NCBI RefSeq assembly: GCF_905220415.1
Contig: NC_059545.1
Span: 196,001 to 260,000, forward strand
Reading direction: 5' to 3'
DNA: 64,000 nucleotides
Source of the DNA: Colias croceus
Lineage: Eukaryota > Arthropoda > Insecta > Lepidoptera > Pieridae
Shown: one piece after another, positions 1-11,961 of the stretch
Numbering within the stretch: position 1 is the stretch's first letter
How the letters are laid out: every line of letters starts with the position of its first letter
Notes under the pieces: generated by a model
The model's input: only the letters and a program-made list of their open reading frames with translations
What the model was told of the DNA's origin: nothing
Databases searched by the model: none
Made by a program: the position numbers and the translations under genes

Positions 1-1728
1 TATAATATTATGTGCTAGGTATTTAGACTTACACTACGCTGACGGTACCTGTTTCGGTACTTGAGTTCGCAATCAACAACATTCCATTTGATTTGATTTT
101 TTGTGAAAAAATAAGAAATTTTATTTGTTATGGTTTAATGACCAATTTGAACATAACTTCACGTGTGGTAGAAAGAGACAAAAAAATCGTACCATGAAGG
201 TTTGACGCGTCTGTGCATTATCCATATCACGCTAATATAGTGACGTCGTACACGTGAGAGATACATGAATTGAGTTTCGGACTCGTTTAAATTCATTAAA
301 ATATTAATTTACACTACACAGGTATTAAAACGTTTCCATACAATGATACTTCATTGCGAACCCAAAACTTCAACAAATGTGTGCGTGAACGTGTGCACGC
401 ACACATTGACACGACGAACGTGTTGTTACCACTGATGATATGCATTGCAATTACAAGCACACTCGAAAAGTACGAGATCTATTTACATAAAACATTGTAA
501 TCTCAATATTAATCACTATTTTCAAGCTCAGATTAATTATTTTAAACACGCTAAGGGCGCGTGTTCACTAGACCACAATATGTTGTATTGCACAGAGTCG
601 CCCGGCCAGAAATATAACCGCGCGACTTATAACCGGAGCCTATATTCAATCTATCTATTGAAATTATATTTAAGAAAAGAAAATATGAATAAAAAAGATT
701 ACTTTGAGAATACTTTTTGAGATAATTTTGACACAATATTGGATTGTTTTGGCAAATAAAAATAAGTGTAATAAATAAATGTAGTTTCTTTAGTATTTTC
801 TCCGCAAATTAGATTTTAGATAAATTAAATATAAGATCCGGGATTTTTAATTACTTGAGATATGTTATAATACAACTACTAGCCATATATATTTTATTGC
901 GACAAATAGTTGACATACATTTATAACATATAATATGCAATTTTGTGTCTCATACTAAAAACTTGGCCACGCAAGCATATATGCTCGTTAAAAATACAAA
1001 CATACAAATTATGAACGTTGTAGCCTTGTAATAAATATTATATTGATAAAATAGTCAAAATTACTAGGTACATATATCTATCAAACCATGGCAGAAATAT
1101 ATTGATAATAATTAAAGTTATTTCTAGGACCATCTACGAGTCCACGAGAATATCAAAATTCTAAACTATATTAAAACTACACAAAATATACTTCTACCAT
1201 AATGAGATAGATATTAAAGGCATTTTTACATAATATAGTTTATGGGTTACAATGTACGTACTATGCATTATATATTTTTATTATAATCGATTTATAAAAA
1301 TTGCTACAATTCTATTGCTTCTCTATAGTTAGGTGGAGACCTGTATTCGTACTTATTTTTAAAAACAAACAATTCAAGCTTACTTATTTAATTGAAAAAA
1401 AATAATAATTTCTTAAAATTACAAATTTTTAAGTATCTGTGTCGATAAAACCAATTATAATAGCGAAATACAGGTCTCGAACACGCGGGACTATACTCAA
1501 TTTAAAACAAAAATCCAAACGAACCGAAAAAAAAATTACTTAAAAAAATACCGCTTCACAATTCTACACCTATCAACCGACATTATAAAAAGAAATGACT
1601 GGACTTCCGAAAGTACCTATCATACAGGCCTGTACCGGCGCGGCAACCCCGCACGGCTCCGCGAGCGGTACCACGCGGCAACTCCGCATGGGTCCGCGCG
1701 GCAACCCCGCACGCCGCTCGCCAGGCGC
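1..1728. other. AT-rich 3' flank of Rab10, no gene recognised
   Basis: No coding similarity is visible. The part next to the Rab10 stop is the gene's 3' UTR, whose end was not fixed; a TTTATT (AATAAA on the minus strand) at about 1277 is one candidate poly(A) signal. The stretch 1639-1714 is GC-rich and contains three imperfect copies of CGCGGCAACCCCGC starting at 1639, 1674 and 1697. The remainder is AT-rich and featureless to the eye. Confidence 0.5.
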
Positions 1729-4415
1729 CTAGGAGCAGCAGGCGCGGGCGGGCGGCGCGCGCGAGGGCCGGCGCTCGACCGCGATGCGCGCGTGGTCCGC
1801 GTCCGCCTCGCGCCCCGCCGTCTTGTCCAGGATCGCCTCCGCCAGCTCAGAGAACGCGCGGTCGATGTTTATGTTCGACTTCGCTGAGGTCTCCATGAAG
1901 CGGATGCCGTGCTCGCGGGCTATCTGCAATTGCAAAACGTCGTTTTGTTATTGAACAGTCTTTTAATTGTATCTCTATACTTTAAATTACTAGCTGTCAT
2001 GTCAAGTCTCGATATAAAAACATTGTGATTAAACATCTTGACAAATAAAAATGAGAGGTATGTAATTTGTCCCAGATATTTTTTTATAAAAGAGAACATT
2101 AACTAAGAATTTCATTAATAAGCATGAACACTAGAAGCAAGGAGAAATAAATAATCATCCTTGAACTTTAATACCTTTGTTCACATAATATATCAAATAA
2201 TCATGCTAAATACAATATTTTACGAAATAATTTTCAGCAGAAATACTCTCAAAGCACACCAATTATTCATTCTCAGAAATACCACACTAATTAGGTGCAA
2301 CAAAAATTCCATTTCAATTAATTTTGTACAATAAAGCAGAGAATTGGACGTCTAATTATAATGATAAATGTTTTGTGCACACGAGTCTCAACCACAATCA
2401 TGGGCCTACAGTTATCACGCAATACTGAACTTGTGACTCATTGAAAAACAATCATATTGATGATTTCAAAATCACTTGCACATATTTTGTAATGAAGGTT
2501 CACAAATTATCTATGGAAATTTATTGTAACAAATTTAATAGTAAACTATTATGCTACATGCTTTTATTACAAAAAGTCTGTGTGTCTGTTTCTCAAACAC
2601 AGCTACACACACTAGTAGCACAGGGTTTTAATTCCATCAATTTTTATAATGGGTCACTTTTCATTCAAATATTAACAGGATTTAAATAAGCATTGGAAAC
2701 TATAGCTGTCATATGTTTTAATGAATTAATGGAAAATAAATATATTTATTTTTATTTATATTTTGTTTTTTATTTACAATATTTAATACCAGAATCCCAT
2801 TTTGACAGATTACAGATAAGAATACAAGGTAATGCAAAAAAAAACATGCTTACATTGTATGCAAATGAACTAGCCAAGTTCATATGATAATGACTTTATT
2901 ATTAAATGAGAACAATGTTACTTTAAACATTTACATGATAATATAAATCATAACTTTCTGTAATAAAAGGCAATCCGTAAGAATTGTAGATGAAAATGAG
3001 ATTGAGAGAGTAATCTCTCAATCTACTTTTTTAGAATATTTTTTTTTAATAGTAAAAAAGTTTTTTTTTTTTATTATCGTTAGGGAAGTGCTTGACCACA
3101 ATCTCACCGGATGTTGAGCTAAGATGTGTGTAAGCAGGGTGGCATGATCATGTCTGATCAAACCCTCGTTAATAAAATAAAGATTTAAAAAAAAATGTGC
3201 GTAAACAAAGATGGCTCAAGCTTCCCTTGAAGGAAAGCATTTACTATGTGCTTGAAAACTGATAAAAAATATTCTAGTATGGAAAATTTTCAATGTCACA
3301 GTCATCCTTATGTAACTTATCTCACCAACACAATCCATCAATATTTAAGGTACATATATATTTTTATTTATAGAGAAAAATTTTGATTCATAATTGCATA
3401 TCATCTTTATCTGCTGACAATTAATTTTCGAAAGTATTAACTAATTCATGAAATAAAAATCACAAAAGAAAAGATTGAACAAGAAAAATAATAACCAATA
3501 TGATCAGGATATTGTTAATGTTATTGCAAAAATAAAATGTTACTCACAGCCTCCCCGCGCTCTTTGCTGACTACTCGTTTCTCCTCCATGTCACATTTAT
3601 TTCCAAGTATCATCTTTTCTACGTCTTCATTTGCATGCTAGAAAAGATTATTATAACATTGATTCAATACAAATATACAAAGAAGTTCATAACCCTTTTC
3701 GACAAAAAAAGTATAAGTCTAAATCCTGATAGTAGATAGGGTGATAACTAATTACTGTAATGTACTCCATTCAAAAATATGCCCAATTTATTATAATTTT
3801 GACTACTGCTTTTAGTGAACAGCTTTGCAAGAGTCCAATCAATTCTTGATTAAACAAAGATGTCTTTGAATTCAATATGATATTGGCTATATTAAATCTC
3901 GTTTGCAAAAGTGTGAACAATTATTTTCCAACTCATTTACATACCTCATCTATGTTTCTTAACCATTTCACAATATCATCAAATGTTTTTTCATTTGTTA
4001 TATCGTACACTAACATGATGCCCATAGCACCACGATAGTATGATGTGGTGATGGTGTGGAAACGCTCCTGTCCCGCTGTGTCCCATATTTGGAGCTTTAT
4101 TTTCTTTCCTCTTAGCTCGACTGTTTTGATTTTAAAATCTATACCTGGAAAAATATCGACACGAAATGAATACTCATCATAATACAAAAAATTCGCAAAA
4201 ACATTAATTTTATTATTTTAGAATTCAGCCCATAGTATTTTTGTTCATTGACAGAGGATACATTATAAAAAACAAAGAAGATTCGTACCGATTGTAGATA
4301 TAAATGTAGTTGTGAAATGGTTATCAGAAAATCTGAATAATATACATGTTTTGCCTACACCAGAATCTCCGATTAGGAGAAGTTTGAACAGTAAGTCGTA
4401 AGTTTTCTTAGCCAT
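1729..4415 (-). CDS. Rab10: Rab10 small GTPase, four coding exons, complete
   Basis: Rab-family small GTPase. In other animals Rab10 directs exocytic and basolateral traffic, ER tubule shaping and basement-membrane secretion. Coding exons on the minus strand are 4415..4289, 4144..3945, 3637..3548 and 1923..1729; they total 612 nt, giving 203 residues plus stop. All three introns (144, 307 and 1624 bp) start with GT and end with AG. Visible motifs: N-terminus [19 protein letters not shown] with P-loop GDSGVGKT (residues 16-23), switch I TFISTIGIDFK, switch [11 protein letters not shown] (63-71), NKCD (122-125), SAK (152-154), and a C-terminal di-cysteine (201-202, followed by Ser) for geranylgeranylation. 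Length and motifs are normal for Rab10; Rab8 and Rab13 are the nearest alternatives, but the N-terminus and the [11 protein letters not shown] segment favour Rab10. The start ATG sits in an insect-like context (AACCATGG). The last exon and the first 90 bp of 3' UTR are far richer in GC than the rest. Confidence 0.96.
3080..3185. repeat. fragment of a dispersed lepidopteran repeat in Rab10 intron 3
   Basis: The block around GCTTGACCACAATCTCACC followed by a 'GATGTTGAGC' and 'GGTGGCATGATC' stretch resembles the widely dispersed moth repeat that carries CTTGACC-CAATCTCACC-TGATG. It lies inside the 1624-bp intron between coding exons 3 and 4. A related motif (CCTGATGGTAAGTGAT) recurs near 48785. 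Boundaries are uncertain. Confidence 0.4.
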
Positions 4416-5484
4416 GGTTTATAAACTATTTAAATGAATAAAAACTAAATGCAATCACAAAATTTTTTTGATCCAAAAAATTGACAGCTAATAAATCGTG
4501 AAGAGTGATAGAACCTTACCAGTACAAAAAATAAAATTATAGATAAACACAAACATTTTAAAATATAAATGATAAACTTTTGAAACAAAATATTTAATAT
4601 TTTTCTATCATGATGTATCTGATATTTTGAATCTTTTAATAAATTTATAAATAATATACACTGATAAACAAATAAGCTAATGTGACTACTTCCAACCTAC
4701 TTCCGTACTTCGCCATCTGTAGAAGATTATTCGAACTAAAATGTTTCTTCAAAAAATTAATAGATGTCGCCTTACAAATTCGCGGTCTTATGACGCAAAT
4801 TCAAATTTTAAATTCCAAGTTTATTAATTAATTTGATATTATCATTAATTATTATTATGAAGGTATTCATCATACTTATGACCACTATAAACTATATGAT
4901 ACGTCTTTCTATTACGTACATACGGACTACTGACGCATAATACTGTAAACACAATAAATAAACAGAATAACATAATAGAGAGAATATTTTTAATAATAAA
5001 ACCAACAGGCTTAAATTAAAGCAAGAAATATTACGTACGTATTAATTGATATTTTTTAGGAGTTTTAGAAGATTTTAATTATTTAATTTGATCCTAACAC
5101 CTGCTTTATCTGTTTACAAACAGTAAGCTGTAACGAATTACCTTCAAACAACATAATTATATTATGGCTATTTTATTAATTCAGGGATTATCACCAAAGA
5201 TATTCTAAAGATACCTATAGCTATATGATCTAATGACTAATCAATATGCAATGAGTACGTAGGTAACTAATGTAGGTAGCTATTTTCAAAACTACACGAA
5301 TTTTTATTCCGCTGATTTTATTTCTTTGCTCATACCTACATGATACTATCACAGTATTACAATACAATATAGGAAATAATATTAAGTATAATACTGTGAT
5401 ACTATTTTGCGTTTCTTGGCGAAGAAGTAGGTAACAACTAAATAATATTAGAATAGGTATAAGTAATAGCAGTATATTATTATT
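4416..5484. other. AT-rich upstream region of Rab10
   Basis: Divergent flank upstream of the Rab10 start codon. The Rab10 promoter and any 5' non-coding exon must lie here or further right, but no TATA box at a convincing distance and no GC island is visible. No ORF of interest. Confidence 0.4.
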
Positions 5485-5627
5485 AGTCTGTGATATAGCC
5501 TATAGCCTTCCTCGATAAATGAGCTATCTAACACCGAAATAATTTTTCAAATCGGACCAGTAGTTCCCGAGATTAGCGCGTTCAAACAAACAAACAAACT
5601 CTTCAGCTTAATAAGATAAAGTATAGA
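5485..5627 (-). mobile_element. Helitron-like fragment (5' end portion)
   Basis: Read on the minus strand the block begins A|TC TATACTTTATC and continues through GCTGAAGAGTTTG, GTTTGAACGCGCTAATCTC and an AACTACTGGTCCGATTTG segment. This is a repeat seen very often in moth genomes and it has the A|TC 5' junction expected of Helitron-like elements. No CTAG 3' end is found, so the copy is 3'-truncated. Confidence 0.5.
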
Positions 5628-5839
5628 TAAGTATTTATGTAAGTATACATAGGTACTTCATGGTCTTTTAGATGGCCTGTACCCACAAACTAGAACACCA
5701 ATAGACAGTCACAATCACATTGTTAAACTGTGCTGATGCCTGATAGTGGTACTGTAAATATTATCACTTAATATTATGTAATTAATTTTGACACATAACG
5801 GTAAATGTTGAATCTATGTGTAGCATTCCTGCGTTATCT

Positions 5840-5960
5840 GTGCAAGAACGCGCGAACGTGGGAAATCCGCAGAGCGCATTATTGCGGGCGCGTGGGGCGA
5901 CGCGTGGCGACGCGCGGCGAGCGCAGCGTGCGCAGGTGGGCATTCCCTGCGGCACGAGAG
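5840..5960. promoter_or_regulatory. short GC/CpG-rich block, possible regulatory element
   Basis: About 110 bp rich in CG dinucleotides (many GCGCG and GCGAC units) in otherwise AT-rich DNA. It includes GGGAAATCCG (5860-5869), the form of a Rel/NF-kB site; the same ten bases recur inside another GC block at 48391. A 61-codon frame crosses it but looks like a by-product of composition. The function is inferred only. Confidence 0.3.
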
Positions 5961-6650
5961 TTGACTATATCATTATTCAATACTAATTAAATACCTATGT
6001 ATAATTTGAGTCGTTTTTAAATATTAATTGCCATTAATTTAACTAGTTTTATAAATGAGAAAGCTATCAGGTACTATAAGTCTTTTCTGACTGTATATTC
6101 TGTTGTACCTAATAATACATTTATTCTGATATCCCCACCACGGTGACGTAATATTATGTCTTTGAGAATACACAGTTTTTGGGTACGTACGCGACTGTGC
6201 AGAGTGCAGACAGCCACATGCCTAGGTATACTTACATAGTAGTAATATTTACTTTTTATAAGTTTATGCATCTCTTGGCCTACATGACACACGTCATTTG
6301 TTAGCTAAGGTCGGAATCGTGTCATTTCTACATACGTGTAACAGAGATAAATCATCAATCATTATGATCATTATGAATTATTATCAATCATTATTCAAAC
6401 GGCTTGAAAAATACTTCCGAATTTAATTAGATATTGATTTATAATATTTGTCGAGTTGGTACTTGGTAATCCATAATAAAAATATTTTTCACCATTGCTT
6501 ATACTTATGTATTTAATATTTATTCGCCTTTTTATACAGGTATAATAATATAGTAGGTATGCGCTTTAATTAATTATTAATTTAAAACCAAACTAAAATA
6601 ACTAAAAGTATTCTAATCGTGTCTGACTGTCTGAATCTATAATAATCTAC
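5961..6650. other. AT-rich intergenic DNA, no gene recognised
   Basis: Simple AT-rich sequence with no recognisable coding or repeat feature; short tandem patterns such as ATTATCAATCATTAT near 6360 are low complexity. Confidence 0.4.
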
Positions 6651-6775
6651 TTCAAACTCAAACATTAATTTATTCAATTAGACTTCTTCTTCTTCTAGAA
6701 GCACTTTTGAAACGTCATTACATATTTTTAACATTTACCACCGATTCGGAAATTACCTATCTATGGAGAAGAACT
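6651..6775 (-). mobile_element. LINE 3' end fragment, TTTGAG-tail family
   Basis: On the minus strand this matches the 3' end of the LINE at 32.4-35.0 kb: the stretch around TGGTAAATGTTAAAAATATG, ACGTTTCAAAAGTGCTTCTAGAA, then AGTCTAATTGAATAAATTAATG and a short TTTGAG tail. It is a dead 5'-truncated insertion. Sister copies lie at 50643 and at the right window edge. Confidence 0.75.
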
Positions 6776-7646
6776 TCATCTAGGTATGTTTTATCGGCAC
6801 TTCAGCTCAAATCAAAGTAGTTAAACGTTTCCAAACTTTCATTGTTTCAATTGTATGTAATGTAATATTATATTACCTATGTTATCAGTTAAATTTTTTA
6901 TCTCTTAATTTTTATACATAATATAAGTAACTACTTATTTATGTAAATTGACTTTTTATTTCCATTCATCATTTTTTAATTATATACTATACCATATTAT
7001 ATACCATTTATAATAGGTACTAAGTACATTGCATAATGAGTATTTATTATTGCAATGAATTAATAGGTAATTAAATGCGAAATGTCCGAATGATTCAGAG
7101 CTATTACAGCCTCGCTCCACAGAGGCGAGTCCAGCGTGGAAGGTAAAACGTACCTACCTATTTACTACAAGTATTTTCTCACTCCAAATGACATGATGAT
7201 ATAATAGTAATTCGAGTTTTACGTATACAAAGATGAGCGTACATATTTGTACTCGAAAAAAATTATGCAGGACGTTTGCAAGTGCCTAATTATTTTATTC
7301 TCACCTCGCATTAGGTATAAGTATTATCTAGAATTGCTCGCAATTTTTTAATCGAATAATATTATTATAATTTTAGATATTTATATTGCCGCTCAGTACG
7401 AAAATCGAGAAAAACTGATTTCCCACCGCAACCCTACTTTCACTACACTTTAATTTGATATTATGATGACTTCCACCCGAGCATTGTTAATACAATATTT
7501 AAGATGATGAAAGCTGTTCAGAAACAATTTTTTTTGGGTCTTAGAACACATTATTTTATTTATTTTGGACCGAAGCGAAGATTCTTATCATATTATTATT
7601 AAGGGCTAGGCGAGCGTCATGAAAAATCCTCACGTAAGTCCTCACG
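6776..7646. other. AT-rich intergenic DNA, no gene recognised
   Basis: No ORF, splice-site-bounded exon or known repeat could be supported. Confidence 0.35.
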
Positions 7647-7712
7647 ACACTTTTGCTATAGTGTGTAGCGTAGCGCTCTCCGAGCGCTCTACACGCACTT
7701 TGGAAAAAGTGT
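7647..7712. repeat. imperfect 66-nt hairpin, GC-rich stem
   Basis: AGCGCTC (7672-7678) pairs with GAGCGCT (7682-7688) across a 3-nt loop. The stem continues, after a 3-nt bulge, as GTGTGTAG with CTACACGC, and after an internal loop as ACACTTTT with AAAAAGTGT. Length and bulges are compatible with a small RNA precursor or with a tiny foldback element; sequence alone cannot decide. Confidence 0.4.
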
Positions 7713-8950
7713 ATTTGCATTCCTTCAATTATTTAATTTATCATTTAACTAACTCAAAAATATTTTTTTACTTTTACTGCAGAAATAATGCCATATAAAT
7801 ATACCTCAATTTATCAATAACAACTAAGTACGAGTTTAATTTACCAATAATCATACTTGTTATTGTATATTATATCCTGCTATTTATTATTTATTATAAA
7901 GGATATGCGAGTAAATAAGTAGCAGATTTAAAAATAATTATAGGTGGTGTAGTGACGTTAGACGTACAACAGGTATTATGTATTTTCAATAATGTTCTCA
8001 ATTAAAAATATTGAAATTCTTTTGAATACTTATATAGGTATTGTTTTTGTCGGTCAGTATAAATCTCGCTTGCAGCCTAGCCTGTCTCCTCAGCTCTACC
8101 CACGATATTTTTATAAGTTTGTTACGAATGTTTAAAAAAAAGAGTACCTATGTGTGCCGAGCACACGTGTCAGAAGTGAAACCATTCTAAGTAGGTAAGT
8201 ACTTAGGAAATTTTTCATACTTATAAATTATAATGTATACCGCTTACTTTATTTATTTTATATTTAATTATTTGGTTGTGTAATTACAATACATTCACAA
8301 CTCATAGTCATAATCGAAACCGCATTGGATTCAGTGACATTTCCTCCATCCCGACAGCAATTATTATAATTGATATTTTATATAATTATACTTACCTACT
8401 CTATCCTACTTTTGATATGATTGAGCACATCATACAGTATTTGATTGAACAGTTATTCAAACTTTCCTATTTGTGGTTAGTTGGTAACTCTGAGATTGAC
8501 GCAGCTCCTTGAACCGACGAACTCTGCGGTTTTCTACATCCGCATTCAAATTAAACAAAATCCTAATAACGGAACTATATAATTAAAAATGCCGAATTAT
8601 TTATAGCCCGTGATTGGATTTATTATAATATATAACCTGGTGACCCAATTACTTGTTTATTTTGTCTGCTTCTTGTTGAGCGCATCCGATCGTAGATAAA
8701 ATAACTAATGTTTGTTTTTGTTAAAAGTTGATTTTCTTTTTTAAGGTTCCTGCGAATGAAAATAATGTTTGACGTAATGAGTTATTGTAGTAGAACTTAC
8801 TCATTTACAGTAGTAACTCTCGATAAAATACGAAGGTTTTATTGCTAATTATTAATAACTTCTTCTTTAACCGGTATCGAAATTTCTAAATGCTCTAGTA
8901 ACTTAACTTCGGATATCGCACCTATCTATCATTATAAAACTTTTCCGAAT
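7713..8950. other. intergenic DNA, no gene recognised
   Basis: AT-rich sequence. A 78-codon frame at 8276-8512 has no recognisable domain and no coding-like composition. Confidence 0.35.
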
Positions 8951-9002
8951 TTAACAAAAAAGAGACCAAAAAGTAGATTGCTACTGGTCTCTTTTTTGCT
9001 AA
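8951..9002. repeat. 52-nt near-perfect hairpin
   Basis: AAAAAAGAGACCA (8956-8968) is followed by its inverse TGGTCTCTTTTTT (8985-8997). The stem extends outward with one mismatch (TTTAAC against GCTAAA) and inward through GTAG/CTAC around a short loop. It is probably a minimal foldback element. Confidence 0.5.
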
Positions 9003-10540
9003 ATTAGAAACATAATTCTAAACAAATAGGTACCTACTTATCCACCCAGAACAGTTTTTTTAAACATTAGATTGTGCGATGCTATACCAACCTGTTAACT
9101 ATAGGTAGGTAATCTATAAATTCGATTCGAATATTATTATAAATGCAAAAATAACTGTGCCTTTCATTTCATGTTTACAAGCCAGAACCGTTAAGCGGAT
9201 TTATATTAATTTTTAATACACATTTATTAAACCATAAAGAGCATAGGATTCATATTGTTGCAAAAAAACAAGATGTAGAGACATGGGATATATCGACAGG
9301 GAAGAATTAAACCGAAGCGAAAGTTGAAAATGCAAGTGAAGTGGCAAGCAAAGCTCTGCTTTCAAATGAATATCTCGTACTGGTTACATTTTTCATTTTT
9401 GAATTCATTACATTATAGACAACCAACCAAGACAACACAATAAATAGCAAGCAATAATTATTGACAGTATTGAAATAATTGAGAAATCGCAGATTCCTTG
9501 TGAGATATATTTAAGAGTTTTTATAACAGCACACGTTAAGAGTAAATATAACTATGGTTAAAAGTTAAAACGTTCATCTTTAAATCATATAAATGTTCAT
9601 ATATTGCATTGTCAATGTATCGATTAAGGCTGTATCACGCACACACGCTACGACCAGTAACAGTGGATCATTGACTAATAATTTTGCGAAAACCTAAAAA
9701 AAATCTTCCTTTTCAGAGCACGTAGTTGCGTAGGTCATCTAGCTATAAATAAATCTGTGACGTCAACAGGACTCGGGATTGCCTTAAAGTGTGCTTGTAG
9801 TTTATATAACCCGTGACTCATGAGCGCTCCCGTTCTCGGAGAGGGAATTAATCAATTGGCTTATATGGTCTAGTTAGTGTGAGTCACGGCTATCGAAAAA
9901 CGTGTTCCGCTAAAAATTAAACAAGTGCGTCAATTGTATGTAAACTTGTAACGTTACATATATGAGTGATTTGTTTAACATGGAAATGTACCTAAAAAGA
10001 GGTTAAAGCGCGTGCGTGGTTTTCTATGAACTGATAAAATAAGCTTATATTTACTGACAGGGAAAAGTTACAACTTGTGTTTTATTCTAAGAAAATACTT
10101 ACAGTATCTTTATGGAAAATCATTATTTTAGGTATCCGAACCACAAATGGCACCCTTATATTACGAAATTTAAAATACAAGGTATGAAACACATTTTATA
10201 GGGTGATTTCGTTAAAAGAAAAACGTGGTCAACCCTATTTACGATACCGAAGGCGCTTGGGCTGATTAATTTCGTAAAAAAGAAATACCTAACCATTATT
10301 CCTTTCTAGTTTGTAGTGAGTCAGCAGAATCTAGTTCGATGAAAGCCTCTTACTCAAGGGTCCAGGATACCCCGCCACACCGGAGCCCTGCCCATATAAG
10401 TGTCGATTCATTAAGTGGTTATATATAGCTTATAACGGTTTATCTGCTTCCGAGGTACACTCATTTATACATACCTCTACTTATGTAACTATAAGTACAT
10501 CCTGGAATCGAATAAAAAACTATTTTCTGATGACAAGGGT
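9003..10540. other. intergenic DNA, no gene recognised
   Basis: No supported gene. The stretch 10200-10400 is less AT-rich (around CCGCCACACCGGAGCCCTGCC) but has no open frame of interest. Confidence 0.35.
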
Positions 10541-10810
10541 TTAATAATAATAATAAATAAATAATAATAAATATTATAGGACATTATTACACAAATCGAC
10601 CTAGTCCCACAGTAAGCTCAATTAAGGCTTGTGTTGTGGGTACTAGGCGACGATAAATATAATATTTAATAAATACATATATAGATAATAACACCCAGAC
10701 CCAAGAACAAATAATTGAGTTCATCACACAAATATTTGCCCTGACCGGGGATCGAACCCGGGACCGTCGGCTCAGTAGGCAGCACTTTACCACTGCGCCA
10801 ACCGCGTCGT
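10541..10810 (-). mobile_element. tRNA-derived SINE
   Basis: Read on the minus strand, a tRNA-like head begins near 10808 with RNA polymerase III box A TGGCGCAGTGG (10800-10790) and box B GGGTTCGATCC (10759-10749). A tRNA-unrelated body follows, ending in an (ATT)n-type tail at 10575-10541. This head-body-tail order is the SINE layout. No target duplication was recognised. The head is not a functional tRNA gene because acceptor-stem pairing is absent. A 106-bp-arm foldback starts 13 bp beyond the head. Confidence 0.8.
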
Positions 10811-10823
10811 CAAACCGTAATTT

Positions 10824-11063
10824 ACCAATAAAGTATGCCCTGCCTCTAAAATATATTAATACAGATGTATGTTATAACATAATCCAATATTTTATGGCAT
10901 CTTGACTATATATCTATAAGGATATTAATTAATTCGATTAATTAATTAGATTAATTCATTAATATCCTTATAGATATATAGTCAAGATGCCATAAAATAT
11001 TGGATTATGTTATAACATACATCTGTATTAATATATTTTAGAGGCAGGGCATACTTTATTGGT
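10824..11063. repeat. long perfect foldback (about 106-bp arms)
   Basis: The arm 10824..10929 is repeated as its exact reverse complement at 10958..11063, judged base by base: paired positions sum to 21887 throughout and no mismatch was seen. A 28-bp AT-rich spacer separates the arms. It begins ACCAATAAAGTATGCCCTGC and ends with the inverse. No coding capacity. A snap-back MITE or a recent inverted duplication are both possible. Confidence 0.9.
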
Positions 11064-11743
11064 TAATTAGATTAATTAATTAGATAAGGAATTTCCAAAA
11101 TGAAAATATTGGAATCATACAAAGGTTTAAATTGCAGTACTACATGTTGTACCGTAGATAATATTATAATATCTACTGTATACTAACATAACAGTACATT
11201 TGGGACAAATAAAATAATTACTATTTAAGTAATAATTACAAACAATGATTGTTTCAGATTGTTGCTTAGCGACCGAAGATTAATTCCAATGTAATTTCCA
11301 TCAATTTGTCGCGCAGTTCGGGGCGGCCCGCCATTGTTGCCGTTAATTTAAATTAAATCTGCGGTTGGAGTCAGCGAGTGTAACCACGATACACAATGAT
11401 ACGAATTCCCGACGCTAAGTTATTGGGGATCACCAGCGTTAACATCTTCACGGTCGAAGATCACAATGACAGTGGTTTTAACTGAAACTGTACTCTTAAC
11501 TATGGGTATTTGTTAATTGTTGTATTAAATAGTAAATTTAATACAACAAAAGAAGATTCGAACGCGCATAATATGTTCGCAAGTCCTACCGACGCAATAG
11601 GCTTGTGTTTTATTAAGTAGACATGGTTAATACTAAAATAAGAATATTTTTTCAAGCATTAAAAAAAAATTATTTTTGTGTCGGATACTCCATTCATCCT
11701 ATATACCAGGGTACGGCTAACAGAAGGGTAGCAGCAATGAAAA
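11064..11743. other. intergenic DNA, no gene recognised
   Basis: No supported feature. A moderately GC-rich patch near 11310-11420 has no ORF. Confidence 0.35.
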
Positions 11744-11961
11744 TCCTACTAATATTATAAATAGGAAAGTTTGTGAGGTTGTGTGTGTGTATGTGTTTGT
11801 TACTCTTTCACGCAAATACCACTGAACCGATAACAATGAAATTTAGTACATATATATAGGGTAACTTGGTTGCTAGGTTTATATCCCGGAAATCCCACGG
11901 GAATGGGAACTATGTGGGTTTTTCTTTGAAAACGCGGGCGAAGCCGCGGGCGGAAAGCTAG
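11744..11961 (+). mobile_element. non-autonomous Helitron-like element, Lep1 type
   Basis: Starts TCCTACTAATATTATAAAT directly after an A and ends GGAAAGCTAG directly before a T, as Helitrons do. The short hairpin CGCGG-GCGAAG-CCGCG precedes the end. The internal stretches CACTGAACCGATAACAATGA and TCCCGGAAATCCCACGGGAA are shared with the copies at 14413, 30332 and 54666. No coding capacity, so it was moved in trans. Confidence 0.85.

Noticed and set aside
10741..10808. tRNA-gene-like box A and box B
   Set aside because: It is the head of a SINE: a tRNA-unrelated body and an (ATT)n tail follow, and the ends do not pair as an acceptor stem.
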